From assembly GCA_003483645.1 (NCBI GenBank), contig DMYM01000265.1, positions 1 to 6,100 on the forward strand: 6,100 nt of DNA, in the 5' to 3' direction. The stretch's first letter is position 1, and each line of letters starts with the position of its first letter. The notes under the pieces are model-generated. The model searched no databases. It was not told where the DNA came from and saw only the letters and a list, made by a program, of their open reading frames with translations. Of the stretch, positions 1 to 6,100 are shown one piece after another. The position numbers were made by a program, and so were the translations under genes. Origin of the DNA: Verrucomicrobiales bacterium. GTDB taxonomy: Bacteria; Verrucomicrobiota; Verrucomicrobiia; Verrucomicrobiales; Akkermansiaceae.

Positions 1-917
1 GCCGCCGTCAGCAGGAAGAGGAACTGCGACGCAGGCTCACCGGAAAACAACAGGAGTTCTCCACCTTTTTCCGCCAAACGGAAACCTCCCTCCAGGACGC
101 CCTCCGCGATCTCGCGGACAAACGTCCAAGGGAAAATCAGATCGGCAAGACCCGCACTCTCCGGGCCGAGGTCACTGATTACCGGAAGGGCGATCTCGTC
201 CTCCGCCTCATGGTGGGAGGCGAACGTCTCATCCGCCTTCTCATTCAGCCTGCCAGTTCCGCCACCCGTGAGTGGCTCGACGCCGATCGCTCCGCACTCT
301 CCGGGAGCGCCCTCAGCCGTGTCTATCAGAACCGCGTGACCAAGGTTGATAACGGCGATGTCCGCATCGACACCCTCCCCATCGTGCCCCAGGGCTACAA
401 ACCCTATTGCGGACTGAACACCCTCACCATGGCAGCCCGCTACTTCGGGCTTCACCTCGACGAGGACTGGCTCGCGGTGGCCGGGAAATTCCAGAACACC
501 GGCTCGGCCGCAGGTTCGCAGATTCCCCGCCTCTATCTCGCAGTCGCCAAGGAGGCTGGTCTCGACCTCCACAAATCGAATGCTTTCTCCCTCGACGAGG
601 CGCGGGGCTCCCTCGACCGTGGACTCCCGGTGGTGGTCTGGCGGCGCTTCTCCGCCGAACGCAACAAGGTCCACACCCGGCAGACCATCCAGGCCTCCAG
701 GGATCCAAACTTCAGGACTGCCACTCCCGATACCGCGACCCGCGACTCCTGGCCCGACGACAAGGCCCCTCTCCACGCCTCCGTCATCGTCGGTTACAAT
801 GCCACCCGCCAGGAGGTGCTTTTTGTCGAGAGCTGGGCCGGCTTGGATATCCCACGCCGCATGCGGACCGAGGAAATGTCTGCCACTGCCTACCTGACCT
901 TCTACTTCAAGAGGTGA
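1..917 (+). CDS. C39-like (papain-fold) cysteine peptidase family protein, 5' end cut by window
   Basis: The frame is open from the left edge (first full codon at base 3) to the TGA at 915-917, giving 304 visible residues; the true start lies outside. The ATG at 210 is internal, because the frame upstream reads as coherent protein and has no ribosome binding site there. Layout in visible residues: about 1-45 is highly charged and helical (runs of R, Q, E); about 50-90 is a beta-like module; the peptidase-like domain begins near 125. Likely catalytic elements are the Gln and Cys in PQGYKPYCGLNTLTM (Cys codon 408-410), the His in PLHASVIVGYN (codon 774-776) and a following ESWAG segment, the usual Q/C...H...polar order of C39-type folds. 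The family cleaves or binds peptides and is often exported; no signal peptide can be judged because the N-terminus is missing. Substrate is unknown. It is convergent with the gcv operon and shows no functional link to it. No T-rich terminator directly follows the stop. Confidence 0.8.
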   Translation, partial: RRQQEEELRRRLTGKQQEFSTFFRQTETSLQDALRDLADKRPRENQIGKTRTLRAEVTDYRKGDLVLRLMVGGERLIRLLIQPASSATREWLDADRSALSGSALSRVYQNRVTKVDNGDVRIDTLPIVPQGYKPYCGLNTLTMAARYFGLHLDEDWLAVAGKFQNTGSAAGSQIPRLYLAVAKEAGLDLHKSNAFSLDEARGSLDRGLPVVVWRRFSAERNKVHTRQTIQASRDPNFRTATPDTATRDSWPDDKAPLHASVIVGYNATRQEVLFVESWAGLDIPRRMRTEEMSATAYLTFYFKR

Positions 918-981
918 CCTCCCTCACGGTTACTGGAACAATCGCAGCAGGCAACCCGCTGCAGAGGATGGACAAGGTCTA

Positions 982-1265
982 TCAGGAGAAGGCCAAGGGC
1001 TCCTGAGATCCCCATTCATCGACAAGGGAGGTCACCTTGCTCCTGTCCCTGTCGATGGAAATAATCTTCTTCCCTGCCGATTCGATGTAAAGGGATACCG
1101 TCACCGGGTGCCGGGCCCCGAGAATCGAGTAAAAGAGACTGGAAGGCATCCTTGTCGATCTTCTCCCACACCAGCGTTGCACCCCGCCGGTTTGACCGAG
1201 ATCTGCCCTTGAGAGTGAGTCCCTGTCAGACTCCAGTCGCCAAGTAAAACGACCAGGAGCTTCAT
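982..1265 (-). pseudogene. Possible remnant of a small secreted-protein gene, two frame changes
   Basis: An ATG at 1265-1263 follows AGGG with an 8-nt gap and opens MKLLVVLLGDWSLTG, a short hydrophobic, signal-like start. The frame continues to ...QISVKPAG near a GGGG run (about 1186-1190). One base removed there gives ATLVWEKIDKDAFQSL. A second shift near 1135-1145 gives HPVTVSLYIESAGKKIISID, then SKVTSLVDEWG, ending in TGA at 982-984. Each segment looks protein-like and coding-like, but no single frame covers all three. The last segment has alternating hydrophobic residues, suggesting beta strands; it vaguely resembles small beta-sandwich domains of PVC-group secreted proteins, which is only an impression. 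It may instead be chance open frames in GC-rich DNA, or an intact gene with sequencing indels. Confidence 0.27.
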
Positions 1266-1272
1266 CGAGAAA

Positions 1273-1312
1273 ACCCTAAGTAGCAATTCATTCGGATCAA
1301 CCCGAATAGGGT
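1273..1312 (-). promoter_or_regulatory. Hairpin covering the ribosome binding site of the 982-1265 fragment
   Basis: On the plus strand ATTCGG (1290-1295) and CCGAAT (1302-1307) form a perfect 6-bp stem with a 6-nt loop. The stem is prolonged by ACCCT (1273-1277) pairing with AGGGT (1308-1312) across a one-sided 12-nt bulge. On the minus strand the 3' arm contains the AGGG that would be the Shine-Dalgarno sequence of the ATG at 1265. The hairpin could therefore mask that site, or be a vestigial terminator, since TTTT follows it on that strand. Both readings are inferences. Confidence 0.25.
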
Positions 1313-1318
1313 CAAATG

Positions 1319-1337
1319 GGGATTCCCGTGAAATCCC
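1319..1337. repeat. Short perfect inverted repeat (hairpin)
   Basis: GGGATT (1319-1324) and AATCCC (1332-1337) are perfect complements separated by a 7-nt loop. No T run follows on either strand, so it is not a typical terminator. Role unknown. Confidence 0.35.
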
Positions 1338-1430
1338 GTTGCGTCCCCCTCTCCTCTGCGCTAGCGTTCCGCTGTCTACTGTGTGCGTCATTTCTTGGCT
1401 CGCGCCCGGACCGATGCTTTGACAAAGGGG

Positions 1431-1590
1431 GCAGCCCCGCCGAAGTGAAGTCAGGCCTTCATTGGAAGGCTTTGCCTCGGAGGAAGTCCCCAACCTATTG
1501 GGCTACGGGAACGTGGCTTGCGTAGTCAAGGACGGCACGGCGGATACTTCTGAAAACCCGCTCGTTCACCCGAGCGGGTTTTTCCTTTTC
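1431..1590 (+). ncRNA. Candidate structured RNA ending in an intrinsic terminator
   Basis: Several inverted repeats nest consistently on the plus strand. CCGCCG (1437-1442) pairs with CGGCGG (1538-1543) as an outer stem. Inside are an 8-bp hairpin with an ATTG loop (1453-1472, one G-U pair), GTCC (1486-1489) pairing with GGAC (1530-1533), a CCAA/TTGG hairpin with a CCTA-containing loop (about 1490-1501) and a CTACG/CGTAG stem (1503-1507 with 1521-1525). The terminator at 1553-1583 follows directly. A multibranched fold ending in a terminator and free of a credible reading frame is what a small RNA looks like. I could not match it to tmRNA, RNase P RNA, SRP RNA, 6S RNA or a tRNA. No convincing promoter is visible, and the 5' end is a guess. 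It may also be only the 3' untranslated region of the upstream peptidase transcript. Confidence 0.33.
1553..1583 (+). terminator. Strong intrinsic terminator, probably bidirectional
   Basis: AAAACCCGCTCG (1553-1564) and CGAGCGGGTTTT (1571-1582) form a perfect 12-bp stem with a 6-nt loop (TTCACC). The plus strand continues TTTTT-CC-TTTT through 1589, a good U-tract. On the minus strand the same hairpin ends in TTTT, so it can also stop the gcv-Nudix operon about 135 bp after its last stop codon. It sits between convergent units, as shared bidirectional terminators usually do. Confidence 0.88.
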
Positions 1591-1718
1591 CAGGAACATC
1601 GCAATCCCCCGCCTTCTTCACCGTTCATAAGAACAACCCCAGCCTCATATCCCGGGACGCTGCCAGGGCCCTTCGCACGACCAGAATCACAGGGTAAACG
1701 GGGAAATCTTCCGGCAAC

Positions 1719-2243
1719 CTACTCCAGGCAATCCACATCCCAGTCGATCTTCATCCACTGGATGCGTTCGCCTTCGAAGTAGAAGCGACCGCGGAACTTC
1801 TCACCATCCAGCATGCGGGGAAGCCAGTGCTGGTCGTCCTCCCACATCAATTCGTAGGGAATCCGGTGGAGGTGCGTCCACATCGGGATGGCCTCCACGG
1901 TTTCCTTCGGTTCGCCCTCGCATCCTCTGGCTAGGAAGACATGCACGAAGATATCGGGAATGTCGCTCATCGCGAAGGACAGCTCTCCCATCTTGCGCGG
2001 ATCTACCGGCGCAACGTGCAACTCTTCCTCGGTCTCCCGCACCGCCGCTTCGAGGGGGGACTCGCCGGGATCTATCTTTCCACCGGGCGCATTGATCTTT
2101 CCCGCTCCGATTCCACGCAACTTCCGGATGAGCAGGATGTCGTCACCATCGCGAATGAACATCAGGGTGGCCCGGATCTCGGGTCGCCATCCGGCCCACT
2201 CAATCGGTGAGGGCCTGCTGCTCTCGTCCAACCCTTCGCTCAT
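1719..2243 (-). CDS. MTH1-type Nudix hydrolase (likely 8-oxo-dGTP/oxidised purine nucleotide diphosphatase)
   Basis: This 174-residue cytosolic protein probably hydrolyses oxidised purine nucleoside triphosphates to monophosphates, cleaning the nucleotide pool. The Nudix box is at residues 55-77: G-x5-E-x7-RE-x2-EE, with RETEEE (69-74) supplying metal-binding glutamates; the usual late Gly is His76. Similarity to MTH1/NUDT1 continues outside the box. GAGKINAPGGK (47-57) has Asn51 where MTH1 has its base-contacting Asn33. MWEDDQHWLP (133-142) matches the MTH1 segment whose Trp and two Asp read the purine base. The C-terminal FRGRFYFEG (150-158) also fits. I chose the ATG at 2243-2241 because it overlaps the gcvP stop as TGATG, has GGAGG 4 nt upstream, and gives the normal family length. 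Frame extension upstream to 2399 would only read gcvP sequence out of frame. The substrate assignment is inferred from conserved residues. Confidence 0.88.
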   Translation of the reverse strand: MSEGLDESSRPSPIEWAGWRPEIRATLMFIRDGDDILLIRKLRGIGAGKINAPGGKIDPGESPLEAAVRETEEELHVAPVDPRKMGELSFAMSDIPDIFVHVFLARGCEGEPKETVEAIPMWTHLHRIPYELMWEDDQHWLPRMLDGEKFRGRFYFEGERIQWMKIDWDVDCLE

Positions 2244-5062
2244 CAATCCTCCGCGTAGGCCTCCATTCCGCCGCAGGTGCAGACCAGGTTCCGGTCCCCG
2301 TGCACATTGTCGATCCGGCCCACCGCCGGCCAGAACTTGTGATCGCGCAACCGGGTCGCCGGGAAGGCCGCCCGCTCGCGTGAATAGGGACGATCCCACG
2401 TATCCCCGGCGACCACCTCCGCAGTGTGTGGTGCCCGGCGCAGGACGTTGTTCTCCAGGTCGGCATCACCGTTGATCACCTCCTGAATCTCTCCGTGAAT
2501 GGCAATCATCGCTTCACAGAAGCGATCGAGTTCTTCCCTGGACTCCGATTCGGTGGGCTCGATCATGAGCGTTCCCACCACCGGCCAGCTCATGGTGGGT
2601 GCGTGAAATCCATAGTCGATCAGGCGCTTGGCCACGTCTTCCACCGTCACCCCGCTCTCCTTCTGCAGCGGACGCAGATCGATGATGCACTCGTGCGCCA
2701 CGCGGCCCCGGGCTCCGGTATAAAGGACGGAGAAGTACTTCTTCAGACGGTGCGCCACGTAGTTGGCATTGAGAAGGGCAACCTTGGTGGCTGCGGTCAA
2801 TCCCTCCACGCCCATCATGCGGATATACATCCAGGAGATGACATTGATGGACGCGCTTCCCCACGGCGCGGCGCAAACCGGCCCCTCGTGCCGGTCCAGT
2901 GCCGCGTGTCCGGGGAGATAGTCCACCAGGTGACCCGCCACCCCGACCGGACCGACCCCGGGACCACCACCCCCGTGCGGGATGCAAAAGGTCTTGTGAA
3001 GGTTGAGGTGGCAGACGTCTGCCCCGATCTGCCCGGGACTGGTCAACCCGACCTGCGCATTCATGTTGGCACCGTCCATGTAAACCTGGCCACCATGCCG
3101 GTGCACCGTCTTGCAGACCTCCAGGATGCTCTCTTCGAAAACACCGTGGGTCGATGGATAGGTCACCATCAGGGCTCCCAGCTCGCCACTGTGTTTCTCA
3201 CACTTGGTCTGCAGGTCAGTCACATCGATGTTCCCCTCCTCGTCGCACTCGATGGCCACCACCCGGAAACCCGCCATGACCGCGGAAGCCGGGTTGGTAC
3301 CGTGGGCGGAGACGGGGATCAGGCAGATATCGCGCTGCGCCTCCCCGCGATCGTGATGATAGCGCCGGATGGCCAGAAGACCGGCATACTCACCCTGTGA
3401 CCCCGCATTGGGCTGCAGCGAAACCGCGGCAAACTCGGTAATCTTCGCCAACCAGTCCTCCAGCGCTTCCAGCATGGCCCGGTAGCCCGCAGTCTGTGCC
3501 TCCGGCGCGAAGGGATGGATCGTTCCCACCTCGGGCCAGGTCACCGGCATCATCTCGGACGCCGCATTGAGCTTCATCGTACAGGAACCCAGCGAGATCA
3601 TGGACTCATTGAGTGCCAGATCCTTTCCTTCCAGTCGCCGGAGGTAGCGCATCATTTCCGTTTCGCTGTGGTAGAGACTGAAGACTTCGTTGCGAAGATA
3701 GGGCGTCCTGCGGACCAGCTTGTCTGGAATACCCCCTTCCCCCCTCTCCACTTCATCCAGGCCGAGACAACCGAGAAGATTGCCCAGATCCTCGCTGGTG
3801 GCTGTTTCATCGAAGGACACCCCCACCCGACCGTCGTCGAGAAGGCGCAGGTTGTAACCCTCCTCTGCGGCTGCCCTCATGAACTCCTCCGCTTTCTCTC
3901 CCAGGTTCAGGGTAAGGGTATCAAAGAAGCTGTCACCCTCACACGCGATGCCGCCCTCCCCCAGGGCCCGTGCCATGCGATCGGTGAGGTCGTGAATGTG
4001 CGAGGCGATCTTCCGCAGGCCCCCGGGACCGTGATAGACTGCATACATCGAGGCCATGACGGCCAGAAGCACCTGGGCGGTGCAGATGTTGGAGGTAGCC
4101 TTGTCGCGGCGGATGTGCTGCTCACGGGTCTGGAGCGCGAGGCGGTAGGCCCGCTTCCCCGTATCGTCCACCGAGACACCCACCAGGCGCCCCGGCAGCT
4201 TGCGCTTGAGGGCGTCGCGGCAGGCGATGTAGGCCGCATGCGGCCCCCCGAATCCCGGGGGAACTCCGAAGCGCTGCGTTGAGCCCACGCACAGATCTGC
4301 CCCAAAGGCACCTGGTTCCTTGAGCAGGGTGAGCGCGAGGGGGTCGGCGGCAACCACCAGAAATCCTCCTGCCCCGTGCACCTTCTCTGCCAGGCCCTCG
4401 TAGTCGTGGAGAGCCCCCAACGTGTCCGGATACTGCACGAGGGCACCTGCCAGCTCCCCTTCCACGGGAGCAAAGGCCTGCCAGTCTCCGATGCAAAGCT
4501 CCAGTCCCCCGGCCTCTGCCCGGGTGCGAAGGACGTCGAGGGTCTGCGGATGGCAGTTGCGGTCCGCAAAGAACATCCCGGCCTTCGGTTTGGCCGACTG
4601 CGCCATGGTCATGGCCTCCGCCGCTGCGGTCCCTTCATCCAGCAGGGAGGCGTTGGCCACGTCCATTCCGGTGAGATCGACCACCATGCTCTGGAAGTTG
4701 AGCAGGGCCTCCAGCCGCCCCTGCGCGATCTCAGCCTGGTAGGGCGTGTAGGCGGTGTACCAGCCGGGATTCTCCAGGATGTTGCGTTGAATCACAGCCG
4801 GTGTGATGGTCCCGTGATAACCCTGCCCGATGAAAGACTTGCACAGCACATTCCGAGACATGACCTCACGCAACTCGGCGAGGGCTGCCGATTCGCTCAG
4901 CGGTTCCGGAAGAACGGGAGCCTTCCCCAACCGGATGGAGGCCGGCACCGCTTCCTCAACCAGGGCATCAAGGGAAGCACACCCGAGCTCCTCAAGCATC
5001 TCACTACAACTCTCCTCCGACGGGCCTATGTGCCGTTCAGGAAAACCCCGGGGAATGGACAT
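2243..5062 (-). CDS. gcvP: Glycine dehydrogenase (decarboxylating), P protein, single-chain type
   Basis: The P protein uses pyridoxal phosphate to decarboxylate glycine and transfers the aminomethyl group to lipoyl-H protein, releasing CO2. With the chosen start it has 939 residues, close to the roughly 950 of single-chain P proteins, so it is not the split GcvPA/GcvPB form. The N-terminal half begins FPERHIGPSEES and contains ENPGWYTAYTPYQAEIAQGR and the ASLLDEGTAAAEAM segment. The C-terminal half carries LGSCTMKLN, LQPNAGSQGEYAGL, SAHGTNPASA and the cofactor motif LNLHKTFCIPHGGGGPG, whose Lys690 (Lys708 from the longer start) forms the Schiff base. An upstream ATG at 5116 is in frame only 4 nt after gcvH, but it lacks a ribosome binding site. 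The added 18 residues, rich in Ser and Ala, do not resemble the family, whereas the ATG at 5062 has GAGG 6 nt upstream. The stop overlaps the Nudix start by one base. No internal break is seen. Confidence 0.96.
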   Translation of the reverse strand: MSIPRGFPERHIGPSEESCSEMLEELGCASLDALVEEAVPASIRLGKAPVLPEPLSESAALAELREVMSRNVLCKSFIGQGYHGTITPAVIQRNILENPGWYTAYTPYQAEIAQGRLEALLNFQSMVVDLTGMDVANASLLDEGTAAAEAMTMAQSAKPKAGMFFADRNCHPQTLDVLRTRAEAGGLELCIGDWQAFAPVEGELAGALVQYPDTLGALHDYEGLAEKVHGAGGFLVVAADPLALTLLKEPGAFGADLCVGSTQRFGVPPGFGGPHAAYIACRDALKRKLPGRLVGVSVDDTGKRAYRLALQTREQHIRRDKATSNICTAQVLLAVMASMYAVYHGPGGLRKIASHIHDLTDRMARALGEGGIACEGDSFFDTLTLNLGEKAEEFMRAAAEEGYNLRLLDDGRVGVSFDETATSEDLGNLLGCLGLDEVERGEGGIPDKLVRRTPYLRNEVFSLYHSETEMMRYLRRLEGKDLALNESMISLGSCTMKLNAASEMMPVTWPEVGTIHPFAPEAQTAGYRAMLEALEDWLAKITEFAAVSLQPNAGSQGEYAGLLAIRRYHHDRGEAQRDICLIPVSAHGTNPASAVMAGFRVVAIECDEEGNIDVTDLQTKCEKHSGELGALMVTYPSTHGVFEESILEVCKTVHRHGGQVYMDGANMNAQVGLTSPGQIGADVCHLNLHKTFCIPHGGGGPGVGPVGVAGHLVDYLPGHAALDRHEGPVCAAPWGSASINVISWMYIRMMGVEGLTAATKVALLNANYVAHRLKKYFSVLYTGARGRVAHECIIDLRPLQKESGVTVEDVAKRLIDYGFHAPTMSWPVVGTLMIEPTESESREELDRFCEAMIAIHGEIQEVINGDADLENNVLRRAPHTAEVVAGDTWDRPYSRERAAFPATRLRDHKFWPAVGRIDNVHGDRNLVCTCGGMEAYAED
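2248..2252 (-). promoter_or_regulatory. Ribosome binding site for the Nudix gene, inside the gcvP end
   Basis: GGAGG on the minus strand lies 4 nt before the ATG at 2243 and within the last codons of gcvP. Combined with the TGATG stop/start overlap it supports translational coupling of the Nudix gene to gcvP. Confidence 0.75.
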
Positions 5063-5068
5063 TGATGA

Positions 5069-5072
5069 CCTC
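5069..5072 (-). promoter_or_regulatory. Ribosome binding site deciding the gcvP start
   Basis: GAGG on the minus strand lies 6 nt before the ATG at 5062. The competing ATG at 5116 has no purine-rich site at a useful distance: the nearest, GAGGA, is about 17-18 nt away in the last gcvH codons. The start at 5062 is therefore preferred, leaving a 58-nt gcvH-gcvP spacer. Confidence 0.65.
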
Positions 5073-5120
5073 GATAGAGAGGAATGCGCACTGGGAGGTG
5101 CCGCGGAGATGCCCATGATG

Positions 5121-5498
5121 TCAGCTGATCAGATCCTCGTAAGCTCCGGCATCAAGAAGCTCATCCAGATCTCCTGTGTCTTCAAGACGCACCTTGCAGA
5201 TCCAACCCTCCTCATAGGGACTGCTGTTGATCACGGAGGAATCTCCTTCCAATTCCGTGTTGATGGCAACCACTTCACCCCCGAGTGCTGCATAGATCGG
5301 GCTCGCCGCCTTGACTGACTCAACGGTGCCTACCTCGTCACCACTGCCCACCACCTGTCCGACGGAGGGCAGTTCCACGAAGACCACGTCGCTCAATTCT
5401 TCCTGGGCATGATCCGTAATACCAATCGTGACGACATCGCCTTCGATGCTTACCCACTCATGATCAGTCGTGTATCGGAGATGATCGGGAATATTCAT
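5121..5498 (-). CDS. gcvH: Glycine cleavage system H protein (lipoyl carrier)
   Basis: This is a complete 125-residue H protein, the normal length. It shuttles the aminomethyl group from P protein to T protein on a lipoyl arm. The lipoylation site is Lys63 in TVESVKAASPIYA, followed by the conserved GEVVAIN and a Pro-Tyr-Glu-x-GW segment (PYEEGW). The N-terminus DHLRYTTDHEWV is typical of the family and fixes the start at 5498. The ribosome binding site is poor: only AGAAG 2 nt before the ATG, with AGGAA too far away. Translation probably depends on ribosomes finishing gcvT 28 nt upstream. It needs a lipoyl synthase/ligase and dihydrolipoamide dehydrogenase encoded elsewhere. Confidence 0.97.
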   Translation of the reverse strand: MNIPDHLRYTTDHEWVSIEGDVVTIGITDHAQEELSDVVFVELPSVGQVVGSGDEVGTVESVKAASPIYAALGGEVVAINTELEGDSSVINSSPYEEGWICKVRLEDTGDLDELLDAGAYEDLIS

Positions 5499-5526
5499 TG
5501 CTTCTGCTGGGTGAATTCCTAGCGCG

Positions 5527-6100
5527 TCAGGCCTTCTTGTAAAAAGGCTTTTTCGCCACTTCTGCAGAAATCATGCGCCCCCGCACCTCGACCGCCAGGG
5601 CCGTTCCCACCCTGGCCGTCTCCCCGGGCAGGTAGGCCAGCCCGATTCCGACTCCCAGGGACGGGGAGAGCGTCCCGCTGGTCAGTCTGCCCACCTCGTG
5701 ACCCTCCCGGTCCAGCACCGCGCACCCCGGACGGATGGGCGGACCCGGTTCAAGGCATTTCACCGCTGCCAGACGTTCGGTCAGGCCGTTTGATTTCTGG
5801 GCCACCAGCACGTCCCGCCCCACAAAGCCCTCCTTCTCAAGGTCCACGAAAAAACCCAGCCCGGCCTCCAGGGGCGTGCGTTCGGGGCTTAGATCGGAAC
5901 CATTGAGCGGGTAACACATTTCCAGCCTCAGGGAATCCCGAGCCCCCAGACCGCAGGCTCGGGCCCCATCGTCCAACGCGCCGCGGAACCAGTGGGCACC
6001 ACCTCCCGCCCCGCAAAAGAGCTCGAATCCGTCCTCCCCCGTGTAGCCAGTCCGGCATACCAGAATACGCTGCCCTTCCATCTCGAAATCATCCACCCCG
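5527..6100 (-). CDS. gcvT: Aminomethyltransferase, glycine cleavage T protein (C-terminal part; 5' end outside window)
   Basis: T protein moves the one-carbon unit from aminomethyl-lipoyl-H to tetrahydrofolate, giving 5,10-methylene-THF and ammonia. The window shows the last 190 residues of what is usually about 360; the frame is open through the right edge, so roughly 170 N-terminal residues are missing. A GTG codon at 6096-6094 is internal and not a start. Diagnostic segments in order are RTGYTGEDGFE, GLGARDSLRLEMCYPLNGSD (folate-pocket region with its conserved Arg), TPLEAGLGFFVDLEK and the C-terminal barrel with GRLTSGTLSPSLGVGIGLAY, ending in KPFYKK. It is the first visible gene of the minus-strand operon. 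Any promoter or glycine-sensing leader would lie beyond 6100. Confidence 0.96.
   Translation of the reverse strand, partial: GVDDFEMEGQRILVCRTGYTGEDGFELFCGAGGGAHWFRGALDDGARACGLGARDSLRLEMCYPLNGSDLSPERTPLEAGLGFFVDLEKEGFVGRDVLVAQKSNGLTERLAAVKCLEPGPPIRPGCAVLDREGHEVGRLTSGTLSPSLGVGIGLAYLPGETARVGTALAVEVRGRMISAEVAKKPFYKKA

Larger units (their letters stand above)
918..1718. other. Intergenic region of about 800 bp between convergent units
   Basis: No intact gene can be supported here. The plus-strand frames carry no recognisable protein, and the open stretches crossing 1462-1782 run through a strong terminator hairpin. From left to right it holds a weak GCAGC/GCTGC inverted repeat with no T run (about 944-962), a possible decayed minus-strand gene (982-1265), two hairpins (1273-1312 and 1319-1337), a set of nested inverted repeats (about 1431-1550) and a terminator (1553-1583). 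I see nothing further in 1591-1718, which would be the 3' untranslated end of the minus-strand operon. Confidence 0.6.

Noticed and set aside
1419..1424. TTGACA as a -35 box for the candidate RNA
   Set aside because: No -10-like hexamer occurs 16-18 bp downstream; the hexamer also sits in a small CTTTG/CAAAG repeat.
1431..1472. Resemblance to a cobalamin riboswitch (CCCCGCC followed by GAAGTCAGG)
   Set aside because: The two motifs are too close together, the conserved AGACCTGCC tail is absent, and no gene follows on that strand before a terminator.
1478..1492. RNase P RNA-like GGAGGAAGTCC
   Set aside because: It differs from the conserved GAGGAAAGTCC, and only about 100 nt remain before the terminator, far too short for RNase P RNA.
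1462..1782. Plus-strand open frame of 106 codons
   Set aside because: It runs through the strong terminator hairpin and into the antisense of the Nudix gene, with no ribosome binding site or family resemblance.
2244..2399. Nudix gene starting at 2399
   Set aside because: The extra 52 residues are gcvP sequence read out of frame, rich in Gly and Arg. The ATG at 2243 has a good ribosome binding site and gives the family length.
2426..4282. Long plus-strand open frames (2426-3400, 3515-4282) opposite gcvP
   Set aside because: They are antisense to an intact, highly conserved gcvP and show no recognisable domain; GC-rich codon use commonly opens the opposite strand.
5499..5526. Glycine riboswitch within the operon
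   Set aside because: The spacers between gcvT, gcvH and gcvP are 28 and 58 nt, too short for one, and no conserved core is seen; one could exist upstream of gcvT, outside the window.

Overview
The window is bacterial, GC-rich and mostly ordinary core metabolism. The left end (1-917, plus strand) is the 3' part of a gene for a C39-type, papain-fold cysteine peptidase-like protein. The right two thirds (1719-6100, minus strand) is one tightly packed operon, read right to left: gcvT (cut by the window edge), gcvH, gcvP and a MTH1-type Nudix hydrolase gene. The first three encode the T, H and P proteins of the glycine cleavage system. Together they decarboxylate glycine, carry the aminomethyl group on lipoyl-H, and pass one carbon to tetrahydrofolate. 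The fourth component, dihydrolipoamide dehydrogenase, is not in the window. Neither is the operon promoter, nor any glycine riboswitch that might precede gcvT.

Organism: the T-H-P order with a single-chain P protein, the GC-rich codon use, and a C39-like peptidase with a long helical and beta N-terminal region would fit the PVC group, perhaps Verrucomicrobiota. This is an impression from family resemblance, not a proven assignment.

Between the peptidase gene and the operon lies about 800 bp without an intact gene (918-1718). It holds four things. (1) A minus-strand stretch (982-1265) reads like a decayed small secreted-protein gene, with two frame changes. (2) A hairpin (1273-1312) would cover that fragment's ribosome binding site. 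(3) A compact set of nested inverted repeats on the plus strand (about 1431-1550) could be a structured RNA. (4) A perfect 12-bp stem flanked by A and T runs (1553-1583) is a strong, probably bidirectional, terminator between the convergent plus-strand transcript and the minus-strand operon.

The points of most interest are the MTH1-like nucleotide-pool sanitising gene translationally coupled (TGATG overlap) to gcvP, the candidate structured RNA, and the gene remnant. I found no CRISPR array, transposase, tRNA, rRNA or defence gene cluster. I see no convincing evidence for a wholly new system here.
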